DNA of 5,873 bases from Oscillospiraceae bacterium (GTDB lineage: Bacteria; Bacillota; Clostridia; Oscillospirales; Ruminococcaceae), in assembly GCA_019420135.1 (NCBI GenBank), contig JAHZHS010000083.1, positions 1 through 5,873 on the forward strand, written 5' to 3'. A program made the translations under genes and the position numbers. Positions within the stretch are counted from its first letter, which is position 1. Each line of letters begins with the position of its first letter. Below are positions 1 through 5,873 of this stretch, piece by piece. The notes below the pieces were generated by a model. That model was not told the DNA's origin. It did not search any database and worked only from the letters and a program-made list of their open reading frames with translations.

Positions 1-1
1 A

Positions 2-2092
2 TGTGACTGCGACCGTTATATGGAGGTCTGGAATCTGGTGTTCAGCCAGTTTGACTCGGACGGCAAGGGCACTTATACCCGCCTGGCCAAGCCCAACATC
101 GATACCGGCATGGGCCTGGAGCGCCTGGCCTGCGTCATGCAGAATGTGGGCAACCTGTTCGAGGTGGATACCGTTGCCTCGGTTCTGCACCATGTGGAGC
201 GCATTTCCGGCAAGACCTACGGTGCCAATGAGAAGGACGATATCTCCATCCGCGTGATAACCGACCATATCCGTTCTACCGTGTTCATGGTTTCGGACGG
301 TATTCTGCCTTCCAACGAGGGTCGCGGCTATGTGCTGCGCCGTCTGCTGCGCCGTGCGGCCCGTCATGGCCGTATGCTGGGCATTGACCGTCCCTTCCTG
401 ACCGAGCTGGTGGATACCGTCATTACCTCCAGCGAGCAGGGCTACCCCGAGCTGCGGGAACATGAGGATTATATCAAGAAGGTCGTCGGCACCGAGGAGG
501 AGCGCTTCTCCAAGACCATCGATGCCGGCCTGAATATCCTCAACGGCATGATCGAGGAGCTGAAGGCGGAGAACAAGACCGTTCTCACCGGCGAGGAAGC
601 CTTCAAACTCAACGATACTTTCGGCTTCCCCCTCGACCTGACCCGCGAGATTGTGGCCGAGCAGGGCATGACGGTGGATGAAGATGCTTTCCACAAGGAA
701 ATGACCAAACAGCGGGAGCGCGCCCGTGCCGAGCGTCTGGCCAAGGATATCTCCGGCTGGGCTGCCGATCTGTTCGGGGAGCTGACCGCCGAGCCCACCG
801 TCTTTGACGGCTACGATACCACCAGCGAGCGTGCCAAGGTTATCGCCCTGTCCGAAGGAGAGGAGCTGGCCGATGCCGTTGCCACCGATATTGAGGAAAA
901 GGACGGCGTTCTGGTTGTTCTCGACCGTACCCCGTTCTATGCCGAAATGGGCGGCCAGGTGGCTGACCATGGCTATCTGGTTTCCGGTGATGCCAAGCTG
1001 CGTGTCAATCAGGTCAAGAAGACGCCCAAGGGATATTTTGTCCATACCTGCACCCTTCTGGAAGGCAATGTCAAGGTTGGCGATGAAGTGACGGCCTCTG
1101 TGGATGAAGCCCGCCGTATGGCTATCTGCCGCAACCACACCGCCACTCACCTGCTGCAGGCTGCCCTGCGTGAAGTCCTGGGCGATCATGTACACCAGGC
1201 AGGCAGCTATCAGGATGACAAGATCACCCATTTTGACTTCACCCATTTCAGCGCGGTCACACCCGAAGAGCTGCGTGAGGTGGAGCGCCGCGTCAACGAC
1301 AAGATTTTTGCCTCTCTGCCGGTGGAAGTCCGCAGCATGCCCATTGAGGAAGCCAAGAAACTGGGGGCCATGGCCCTGTTCGGCGAGAAGTACGGCGAGG
1401 TCGTCCGCGTGGTGGACGTCTGCGGATGTAGCACCGAGTTCTGCGGCGGTCCCCACGTGAAAAACACGGCACAGATCGGCTGCTTCCGTATTCTCAGCGA
1501 GAGCAGCGTGGCTGCCGGCATCCGCCGTATCGAGGCGACCACCGGCTACGGCGTCCTGCGTCTGCTGGACGAGCGCTGCAATGAGCTGGACTGCGCGGCC
1601 CGCTGCCTGAAGGTGAGCAACGTCCATGACCTGCCCAATCGCGTGGCTGCCGTCGTGGCTGAACTGAAGGAGGCCAACAAGCAGCTGGATATCGCCAAAG
1701 CCAGCATTGCGGCGGCAAAGATCGACGGCCTGTTTGATAATGCTGATGATGTGGACGGAGTGCGCATTGTCACCGCCTATTTCAGTGGCACTGGTTCCGA
1801 CGCCCTGCGCAGCATGTGCGACAAGATCCGTGACAAGGCTCCCAATGTGGTGGCGGCGCTCATCGGCAGCGATGGCGGCAAGACTACCCTGGCGGTCAGC
1901 GTCAGCAAGAATGCCCAGGCCCGTGGTCTGAAGGCTGGTGTGCTGGTCAAGCAGATTGCTGCTGTGGCCGGCGGCAACGGCGGCGGCAAGCCGGAGTTCG
2001 CCATGGCCGGTATCCGGGATACTACCAAGATTGATGAGGCACTGGCCGCTGTTTGTGGAATTGTCAAGACAGAGCTGGAAAAAAACGCCTAA
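2..2092 (+). CDS. alaS: Alanyl-tRNA synthetase, 5'-truncated by window edge
   Basis: Cytoplasmic class II enzyme that charges tRNA-Ala with alanine and hydrolyses mischarged Ser/Gly-tRNA-Ala. The reading frame is open from base 2 and gives 696 residues; the family is usually about 870-890, so roughly 190 N-terminal residues (motifs 1 and 2) lie outside the window. Numbering from base 2, the end of the catalytic core is present, with class II motif 3 as DTGMGLER at 34-41. The tRNA-recognition helical domain follows (DHIRS at 88, then PSNEGRGYVLRR). The editing domain carries the zinc ligands HTATH (H379, H383) and CGGPH (C481, H485). A helical, probably coiled-coil stretch lies at about 548-574, and the C-Ala domain has the glycine-rich GGNGGGK at 657-663. 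The fourth residue of the editing motif is Pro where Thr is usual (CGGTH); the metal ligands are intact, so function is probably normal. The first in-frame ATG (base 20) is an internal Met, not the start. It ends with TAA. Confidence 0.97.
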   Translation, partial: CDCDRYMEVWNLVFSQFDSDGKGTYTRLAKPNIDTGMGLERLACVMQNVGNLFEVDTVASVLHHVERISGKTYGANEKDDISIRVITDHIRSTVFMVSDGILPSNEGRGYVLRRLLRRAARHGRMLGIDRPFLTELVDTVITSSEQGYPELREHEDYIKKVVGTEEERFSKTIDAGLNILNGMIEELKAENKTVLTGEEAFKLNDTFGFPLDLTREIVAEQGMTVDEDAFHKEMTKQRERARAERLAKDISGWAADLFGELTAEPTVFDGYDTTSERAKVIALSEGEELADAVATDIEEKDGVLVVLDRTPFYAEMGGQVADHGYLVSGDAKLRVNQVKKTPKGYFVHTCTLLEGNVKVGDEVTASVDEARRMAICRNHTATHLLQAALREVLGDHVHQAGSYQDDKITHFDFTHFSAVTPEELREVERRVNDKIFASLPVEVRSMPIEEAKKLGAMALFGEKYGEVVRVVDVCGCSTEFCGGPHVKNTAQIGCFRILSESSVAAGIRRIEATTGYGVLRLLDERCNELDCAARCLKVSNVHDLPNRVAAVVAELKEANKQLDIAKASIAAAKIDGLFDNADDVDGVRIVTAYFSGTGSDALRSMCDKIRDKAPNVVAALIGSDGGKTTLAVSVSKNAQARGLKAGVLVKQIAAVAGGNGGGKPEFAMAGIRDTTKIDEALAAVCGIVKTELEKNA

Positions 2093-2104
2093 TTCGGTTA
2101 CAAT
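2076..2104 (+). promoter_or_regulatory. Candidate sigma-A-type promoter for the HIT gene
   Basis: TGGAAA at 2076-2081 (4 of 6 matches to TTGACA) and TACAAT at 2099-2104 (5 of 6 to TATAAT) are separated by exactly 17 bases. The -35 hexamer lies in the last codons of alaS and the -10 in the intergenic gap. Transcription would start near base 2111 and give a leader of about 40 bases before the HIT start codon, with the Shine-Dalgarno sequence near its end. This rests on a consensus match in a locally AT-rich stretch, so chance is a real alternative. If real, it would let HIT-PRTase-comEC-holA be transcribed independently of alaS. Confidence 0.35.
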
Positions 2105-2136
2105 AAAAGAAATCGGATTTTCTTCTATTTCAAGAC

Positions 2137-2145
2137 AAAGGAGGG
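2137..2145 (+). promoter_or_regulatory. Strong ribosome binding site of the HIT gene
   Basis: AAAGGAGGG is a near-perfect Shine-Dalgarno sequence, 7 bases before the ATG at 2153. It is the best ribosome binding site in the window and fixes the start of the HIT gene. Confidence 0.85.
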
Positions 2146-2152
2146 AAACAGG

Positions 2153-2494
2153 ATGGAAGATTGCTTGTTCTGTAAGATTGCAGCGGGGGAGGTCCCTTCG
2201 AACAAACTGTACGAGGATGACCGCCTGCTGGCTTTCTACGACATTGATCCTCAGGCACCGGTGCATTTTCTGGTCATTCCCAAGCAGCACATTGCTTCTG
2301 CTGCGGCGCTGACGGAGGCGGACGCTGATCTTTTGGGACACGTGTTTGCTACTATCGCATCGCTGTGTGCTCAGCTGGGATGCGATGGCGGCTACCGCGT
2401 TGTCACCAATGTGGGCGAGGATGGCGGCCAGAGTGTACCGCATCTGCATTTCCATGTTCTGGCAAAGCGCAGCCTTGCCTGGCCTCCGGGCTGA
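2153..2494 (+). CDS. Histidine triad (HIT) nucleotide-binding protein, HinT-like
   Basis: Complete small cytosolic protein of 113 residues, the normal size for the HINT branch of the HIT superfamily. Such proteins hydrolyse purine nucleoside phosphoramidates and aminoacyl-adenylates to NMP; the in vivo substrate in bacteria is not settled. The family opening is clear (DCLFCKI, with C4 and C7 forming a CxxC), and the mid-region has VHFLVIPKQH at 37-46. The C-terminal signature runs from N86 through GGQ to the triad PHLHFHV, in which H97, H99 and H101 bind the alpha-phosphate and H101 would be the second-to-last-position catalytic histidine. The protein ends in the typical WPPG. The start is set by a strong Shine-Dalgarno sequence 7 bases upstream. 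It follows alaS by 60 bases; a link to clearing alanyl-adenylate is attractive but purely inferential. The CxxC pair may help bind zinc, as in some HINT proteins, but this cannot be told from sequence alone. Confidence 0.95.
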   Translation: MEDCLFCKIAAGEVPSNKLYEDDRLLAFYDIDPQAPVHFLVIPKQHIASAAALTEADADLLGHVFATIASLCAQLGCDGGYRVVTNVGEDGGQSVPHLHFHVLAKRSLAWPPG

Positions 2495-2543
2495 TACCCA
2501 ATGCCGACATCTGTTCGATTTTCGCAAAGAAAGAGTGAAAACC

Positions 2544-3083
2544 ATGCAAGATACCTATACCCTTCATGTGGCGGGTCTGACCCGGGAACTGCCCATTTGC
2601 AAGGTCAATGACCATATGGATATTGCGGCCTTCATTATGTTCAGCGATGTGGAGCTGACGGTGGCCTGTGCAGCTGAATTGCTGAAAAAGTGCCCGGAGT
2701 TTGATGTGATCCTGACGGCGGAAGCCAAGGGAATCCCTCTGGCCTATGAGATGGCCCGCCAGAGCGGCAAGCAGTGGATCCCGGCCCGCAAAGGGGCAAA
2801 ACTGTATATGCGCGATCCCGTCATTATCGAGGATGAGTCCATCACAACGGCCGGCAAACAGAAGCTGGTCATTGACCGCAAGGACATTGAATACATGAAC
2901 GGTAAGCGCATTCTGATTGTGGATGATGTGATTTCCACCGGCGGCTCTCTGCACGCATTGGAGACGCTGGCCGCCCGCAGTACCGGCAAGGTGGTCGGTT
3001 GCTGTGCGGCTCTGGCGGTAGGGGATGCGGCCAAACGCACCGATATCTTCTTCCTGGCGCCGCTGCCTCTGTTCATCCACTGA
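2544..3083 (+). CDS. Phosphoribosyltransferase, adenine PRTase-like
   Basis: A 179-residue type I phosphoribosyltransferase, a length usual for adenine PRTases. These soluble enzymes join a free purine base to PRPP to give the nucleotide and pyrophosphate. The PRPP-binding loop is unmistakable: a hydrophobic strand, then DD at 127-128 and STGGS at 131-135 (ILIVDDVISTGGS, 123-135). Upstream, TAEAKGIPLAYEMARQSGK at about 58-76 matches the pyrophosphate-loop and helix region of adenine PRTases, and ARKGAKLYM at 81-89 corresponds to the flexible catalytic-loop side. Adenine is the likeliest base, but xanthine/guanine or a regulatory PRTase cannot be excluded, so no symbol is given. The frame is open further upstream, to an ATG at 2346, but that stretch lies inside the HIT gene. 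The ATG at 2544 is chosen because it follows HIT, begins the homologous sequence, and has a modest purine-rich site (AAAGAAAGAG, ending 8 bases before it). The stop lies one base before the comEC start. Confidence 0.88.
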   Translation: MQDTYTLHVAGLTRELPICKVNDHMDIAAFIMFSDVELTVACAAELLKKCPEFDVILTAEAKGIPLAYEMARQSGKQWIPARKGAKLYMRDPVIIEDESITTAGKQKLVIDRKDIEYMNGKRILIVDDVISTGGSLHALETLAARSTGKVVGCCAALAVGDAAKRTDIFFLAPLPLFIH

Positions 3084-3084
3084 T

Positions 3085-5196
3085 ATGGCGCGAAAGCTTG
3101 CGGCCTTTGGTCTGGCTTTTGCCCTGACGGAGTTTTCCGCGGCTTATCAGCCGCTGTCGGTCGTTTGGCTGACAGCGGCTATTTTCGTTGCTCTTGGCGC
3201 TGCAGCCTGTATCCGATGGGAAAAATCCCGCAAGGTTGTCCTACCATTGCTGGTGGCTATGGGGCTTGGCCTTATATGCAGTACACTATATCAGTGGCTT
3301 GTTGTACGGCCGGCTGTGAAACTTGCGGGGCGCAGCGTTTCAATTGTCGCTACGGTACAGACCGACGCCCAGACCTCTTACCGGGAAGGCATGCTTTCCG
3401 CCACGCTGCATGTTACGGAACTGGACGGTGAACCGGCGGACCTGTATGTCTACTGCGGCGCCTTCCCGGGTGCCGGTGCAGGCGATATCTTTTCTGCTGA
3501 GGTCAGTCTCGAGGCGTTGGAGAAGGACCGGTACCGGCTCAATCGGTATGCCGACGGAACGTTTCTCAATGCAGAGTATCTGGAAGGATACTCGTATCTG
3601 GGAGAGAGCAACACACTGGGATTCCGGCTTTACCGCCTGCGTATGGAACTGTCCCGCCGTCTGCGCTCTTATCTGCCCAAGGATGCTGCCGGTCTGGAGG
3701 CGGCCATGCTGCTGGGAGACAAGACTCATCTCGATGAATCGTTGGAGGATTCCTTCCGGATTGCAGGAGTATCCCATCTGCTGGCGGTCTCGGGCCTGCA
3801 TGTCTCGCTGCTGTGTGGCCTGCTTGTGTCGGAAAGGGATATCCGCCGCCGCTTTTCCCGCCCTCGGATTTTGCTGCAGGCGGGACTGCTGGTATTTTAT
3901 ATGGCGCTGATCGGGTTTCCGGTATCGGCGGTACGGGCGGGCTGCGTTTTTCTCATGACCCTTCTGGGCCGCTTTCTCATCCAACCACCGGACACACTGA
4001 CTTCCATGGGACTGGTAGCGCTGATCATGGGAATCAAAAATGGCTATGCAGCTTGCGATTTGGGCTTTCGGCTTTCCTTTGGGGCTGTGCTGGGGGTGCA
4101 GGCAGCCCAATCCATTGCACGCTGGGAGGACAGAACAGTGTTTCCCAGAGCGGAAACGGCACGGGGAGAATGGATGCGCAGCCTAGGGCTGCAAGCTCTG
4201 GGAACACTGCAATGCACCATCCTGGCCACACTGGCCACATTGCCGGTATTGCTGGTCCACAACATGACGGCGAGTGGAGTCAGTGTACTGACCAATCTGC
4301 TGGTCGTTTGGATGCTGCGCCCGGCGCTGATCCTGGGCATTCTGGTGACGGTATTGTCTGCTGTTCCGGTGCTGCTGCCGTGTGTCAAGGCATTCAGCTT
4401 GCTGCTGACACTCTGGTTGAACGCCATGTATTCCGTTGTGCAGTGGTGCGCCTCGCTTCCCTGGGCGCGTCTGGCTTTGCCTGAAACATATGCCCTGTTC
4501 GTCCTGGCAGTGCTGGGAATACTGGCTGTTTTCTTCTGGAAGCTGCGTCAGATGGTCTGGTATCTTCCGGCAGCACTGTTGTGTGCCGGTGCGGCCATTG
4601 CGTTGGGGATCCGCATGGAATATGGGGTGGTGCGGATTGCGATGGTTGGAACAGCGGGCAATGGCTGCGTTGTACTGACACAGAACGGCCAGGCTGCGGT
4701 TCTGTTTCGGGGCGGAGATTCCAATCTCCGCGGGGTAGAGGAGTATCTGGCCGATGCCGGCGGTCTGCCGCAGACTCTGCTGGTGGACCTGCGCCAGTCT
4801 CCCAGGGAAATATCGTTTGACGCTGAGCAAGTTCTGGAAATGGACGCCATGGTGGAGACATCCTGCACGTTGGGTGTTCTGGACGATATCACACTCACAC
4901 TTTGGCATGATTCCGGCGGCAACCTTGCGGTGGCGGAGATAAACGGGTATACTGTTGGTATCCAGTCCGGCAAGGTTTCAATGGAGACGCCGCTGATTCT
5001 GGATACCTATTTCGCGGGCGCTTCCTGCCCGGACAATCTGGATGCAGGAACGGTGGTTTATACCTCCCGCGCGGTTTCCGGACTGGACAAAGCGGACGGC
5101 GCACGCCTTCTGTATGGGCCGGACATCCCGGAATTGACCATACGTCCGGGGACATCGGTTGTTTTTGACGGAGTAACGGAAAATGCTGTACAGTGA
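3085..5196 (+). CDS. comEC: ComEC-type DNA-uptake channel, degenerate C-terminal domain
   Basis: A 703-residue polytopic membrane protein of the ComEC/Rec2 family, the channel that moves single-stranded DNA across the cytoplasmic membrane during natural transformation. Hydrophobic helices lie near residues 5-70, followed by a soluble stretch of about 75-175 (the N-terminal OB-like region). The competence domain then spans roughly 200-480, with the signature GVSHLLAVSGLHV (H231 to V240) and the conserved SAVRAG segment. More hydrophobic segments run to about 510. The last 193 residues (511-703) sit where the metallo-beta-lactamase domain normally is, but contain one histidine and no HxHxDH, so a metal nuclease centre is absent. 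The start is set at ATG 3085, one base after the PRTase stop, because it gives a Lys/Arg-then-hydrophobic N-terminus. The alternative ATG 3025 would add 20 polar residues read from the PRTase gene. No Shine-Dalgarno sequence precedes 3085, so translation probably relies on coupling. Whether the organism is transformable cannot be judged from here. Confidence 0.92.
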   Translation: MARKLAAFGLAFALTEFSAAYQPLSVVWLTAAIFVALGAAACIRWEKSRKVVLPLLVAMGLGLICSTLYQWLVVRPAVKLAGRSVSIVATVQTDAQTSYREGMLSATLHVTELDGEPADLYVYCGAFPGAGAGDIFSAEVSLEALEKDRYRLNRYADGTFLNAEYLEGYSYLGESNTLGFRLYRLRMELSRRLRSYLPKDAAGLEAAMLLGDKTHLDESLEDSFRIAGVSHLLAVSGLHVSLLCGLLVSERDIRRRFSRPRILLQAGLLVFYMALIGFPVSAVRAGCVFLMTLLGRFLIQPPDTLTSMGLVALIMGIKNGYAACDLGFRLSFGAVLGVQAAQSIARWEDRTVFPRAETARGEWMRSLGLQALGTLQCTILATLATLPVLLVHNMTASGVSVLTNLLVVWMLRPALILGILVTVLSAVPVLLPCVKAFSLLLTLWLNAMYSVVQWCASLPWARLALPETYALFVLAVLGILAVFFWKLRQMVWYLPAALLCAGAAIALGIRMEYGVVRIAMVGTAGNGCVVLTQNGQAAVLFRGGDSNLRGVEEYLADAGGLPQTLLVDLRQSPREISFDAEQVLEMDAMVETSCTLGVLDDITLTLWHDSGGNLAVAEINGYTVGIQSGKVSMETPLILDTYFAGASCPDNLDAGTVVYTSRAVSGLDKADGARLLYGPDIPELTIRPGTSVVFDGVTENAVQ
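5170..5173 (+). promoter_or_regulatory. Ribosome binding site of holA within comEC
   Basis: GGAG ends 9 bases before the ATG at 5183, inside the last codons of comEC. It supports that ATG as the holA start and a coupled comEC-holA arrangement. The match is short. Confidence 0.5.
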
Positions 5197-5873
5197 GAAC
5201 GAACTGAATAAACGGATCAAGGGGGACTGCGGCGTTTACTATTTCTATGCTTCCGACGAAGCACTGGTGCGCGATGCCGCCGCCAAAGTCGAGCATGCAC
5301 TGTCCGCGGATGACCCTGAGACGACAGTACTTTCCGGTCCGATACCCAGTGTGGAGGAGATTGTGCTGGCGGCGGGAACCATCTCCTTTTTTGGAGGCAG
5401 ACGCCTGGTATTGATGCCGCTGGTCAAACCCTCCGCTTATTCCGACAAGGATCTGCAGGAGTTTTGCGACACACTGGCAGACACTGAGAATGCAGTGTTT
5501 ATTCTGACCAGCGTGATGGAGGAACATTACGGAAAGATCAAACCTGGCAAGCGGGAGCAGAAGCTCATCTCGGCCTGCGAAAAGTTGGGCTACTGCGCCC
5601 AGGTGGCGAAGCCTGGCCGCACTGCTTTGCAGGGGATGCTGCGGGATTGGGCCCAGGAAATCGGAGCATCGTTTGCGCCCGGAGCGGAAGGAATACTCAT
5701 TGACCGCTGTGGTGAGGATCAATTCCTGCTGCGCAACGAAGTTGACAAGCTGGCTGCGCTGGCAGATTACGGCACCATCACCCCAGATATGATCCGGAGG
5801 CTTGGTACCGTCACCCTGGATGCCGACACGTTTGACATGGTAAAACTGGTTTCCTCAGGTCAGACATCCAAGG
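5183..5873 (+). CDS. holA: DNA polymerase III delta subunit, 3'-truncated by window edge
   Basis: The clamp-loader delta subunit opens the beta sliding clamp and works in the cytoplasmic replisome with the tau/gamma and delta-prime subunits. The frame is open from ATG 5183 to the window end, giving 230 residues; the family is about 330-350, so roughly the C-terminal third (collar domain) is missing. Family features are the N-terminal Y-x-FY-x-SDE-x-LVRDAA pattern (19-33), which matches the LIYGEDEYLIRE-type opening, then SFFGGRRLVLM at 68-78, typical of the clamp-contact region. FILTS (106-110) and a NEVDKLAAL helix (185-193) followed by an ITPDMI segment match the lid-domain region of delta subunits. 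The delta subunit carries no functional P-loop in this family and none is seen here. The first 14 bases overlap comEC in another frame, and a GGAG site precedes the start. The comEC-holA order is common in Firmicutes and supports both assignments. The call is made from sequence pattern plus context, since identity across this family is low. Confidence 0.92.
   Translation, partial: MLYSENELNKRIKGDCGVYYFYASDEALVRDAAAKVEHALSADDPETTVLSGPIPSVEEIVLAAGTISFFGGRRLVLMPLVKPSAYSDKDLQEFCDTLADTENAVFILTSVMEEHYGKIKPGKREQKLISACEKLGYCAQVAKPGRTALQGMLRDWAQEIGASFAPGAEGILIDRCGEDQFLLRNEVDKLAALADYGTITPDMIRRLGTVTLDADTFDMVKLVSSGQTSK

Noticed and set aside
2107..2124. Short inverted repeat AAGAAA-6 bases-TTTCTT after alaS as a possible terminator
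   Set aside because: The 6-base stem is almost all A-T pairs and is not followed by a proper T-run, so it is unlikely to be stable; more likely AT-rich leader sequence.
1938..2312. Plus-strand open frame of 124 codons bridging the alaS end and HIT start
   Set aside because: Overlaps both genes out of frame, with no motif and no ribosome binding site; chance frame.
2346..2543. Upstream extension of the PRTase frame to an ATG at 2346
   Set aside because: The extension is read from the HIT gene in another frame and has no PRTase-like residues; homology begins right after the ATG at 2544.
2495..2543. Possible separate promoter or terminator between HIT and PRTase
   Set aside because: A TTGCCT at 2475 has no acceptable -10 at proper spacing and no stable hairpin is visible; the gap seems to hold only a modest ribosome binding site.
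2403..3080. Open frame of 225 codons on the minus strand across HIT and PRTase genes
   Set aside because: Antisense to two clear genes, spans their junction, and shows no protein-family features.
3025..3084. Upstream extension of comEC to an ATG at 3025
   Set aside because: It would add 20 polar residues from within the PRTase C-terminus; a run of four G lies directly against the ATG, too close for a ribosome binding site. The start at 3085 fits a membrane-protein N-terminus better.
3340..4110. Open frame of 256 codons on the minus strand inside comEC
   Set aside because: Antisense to the ComEC signature region; Gln/Arg/His-rich composition and no recognisable domain. A shadow frame.
4895..5722. 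Long open frame of 275 codons on the minus strand across comEC and holA
   Set aside because: It lies opposite two recognisable plus-strand genes, has no recognisable motif and a composition rich in Arg, Pro, His and Gln typical of antisense frames in GC-rich DNA.

Overview
The window is a single run of five same-strand (+) genes with almost no spare DNA: the 3' part of alaS (alanyl-tRNA synthetase), a HIT-family nucleotide hydrolase, a PRPP-binding phosphoribosyltransferase of the adenine-PRTase type, comEC (DNA-uptake channel) and the 5' part of holA (DNA polymerase III delta subunit). It ends inside genes on both sides. The protein sequences, the comEC-holA adjacency (a common Firmicutes arrangement), the AGGAGG-type ribosome binding site and the moderately high GC content suggest a GC-rich Clostridia member, possibly an Oscillospiraceae/Ruminococcaceae gut anaerobe of the Faecalibacterium-Subdoligranulum type. 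The lineage is an inference from sequence feel, not from a search.

Layout: alaS occupies bases 2-2092, followed by a 60-base gap with a strong Shine-Dalgarno sequence and a plausible sigma-A-type promoter that starts inside the end of alaS. The HIT gene (2153-2494) is separated by 49 bases from the PRTase gene (2544-3083). The PRTase stop codon is followed after one base by the comEC start (3085-5196). The comEC end overlaps the holA start by 14 bases (holA 5183 to the window edge). The last three genes therefore look translationally coupled, and HIT-PRTase-comEC-holA could be one transcription unit, with or without read-through from alaS.

Functionally this is core housekeeping (translation, nucleotide metabolism, replication) plus one DNA-uptake component. 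No mobile element, CRISPR array, RNA gene, toxin-antitoxin pair or defence cassette was seen. The most notable point is that ComEC keeps its channel (competence) domain but carries a C-terminal region of about 193 residues with no metallo-beta-lactamase metal-binding motif, so the usual putative nuclease centre appears to be lost. I found no convincing new biological system; the findings are modest and scored accordingly.
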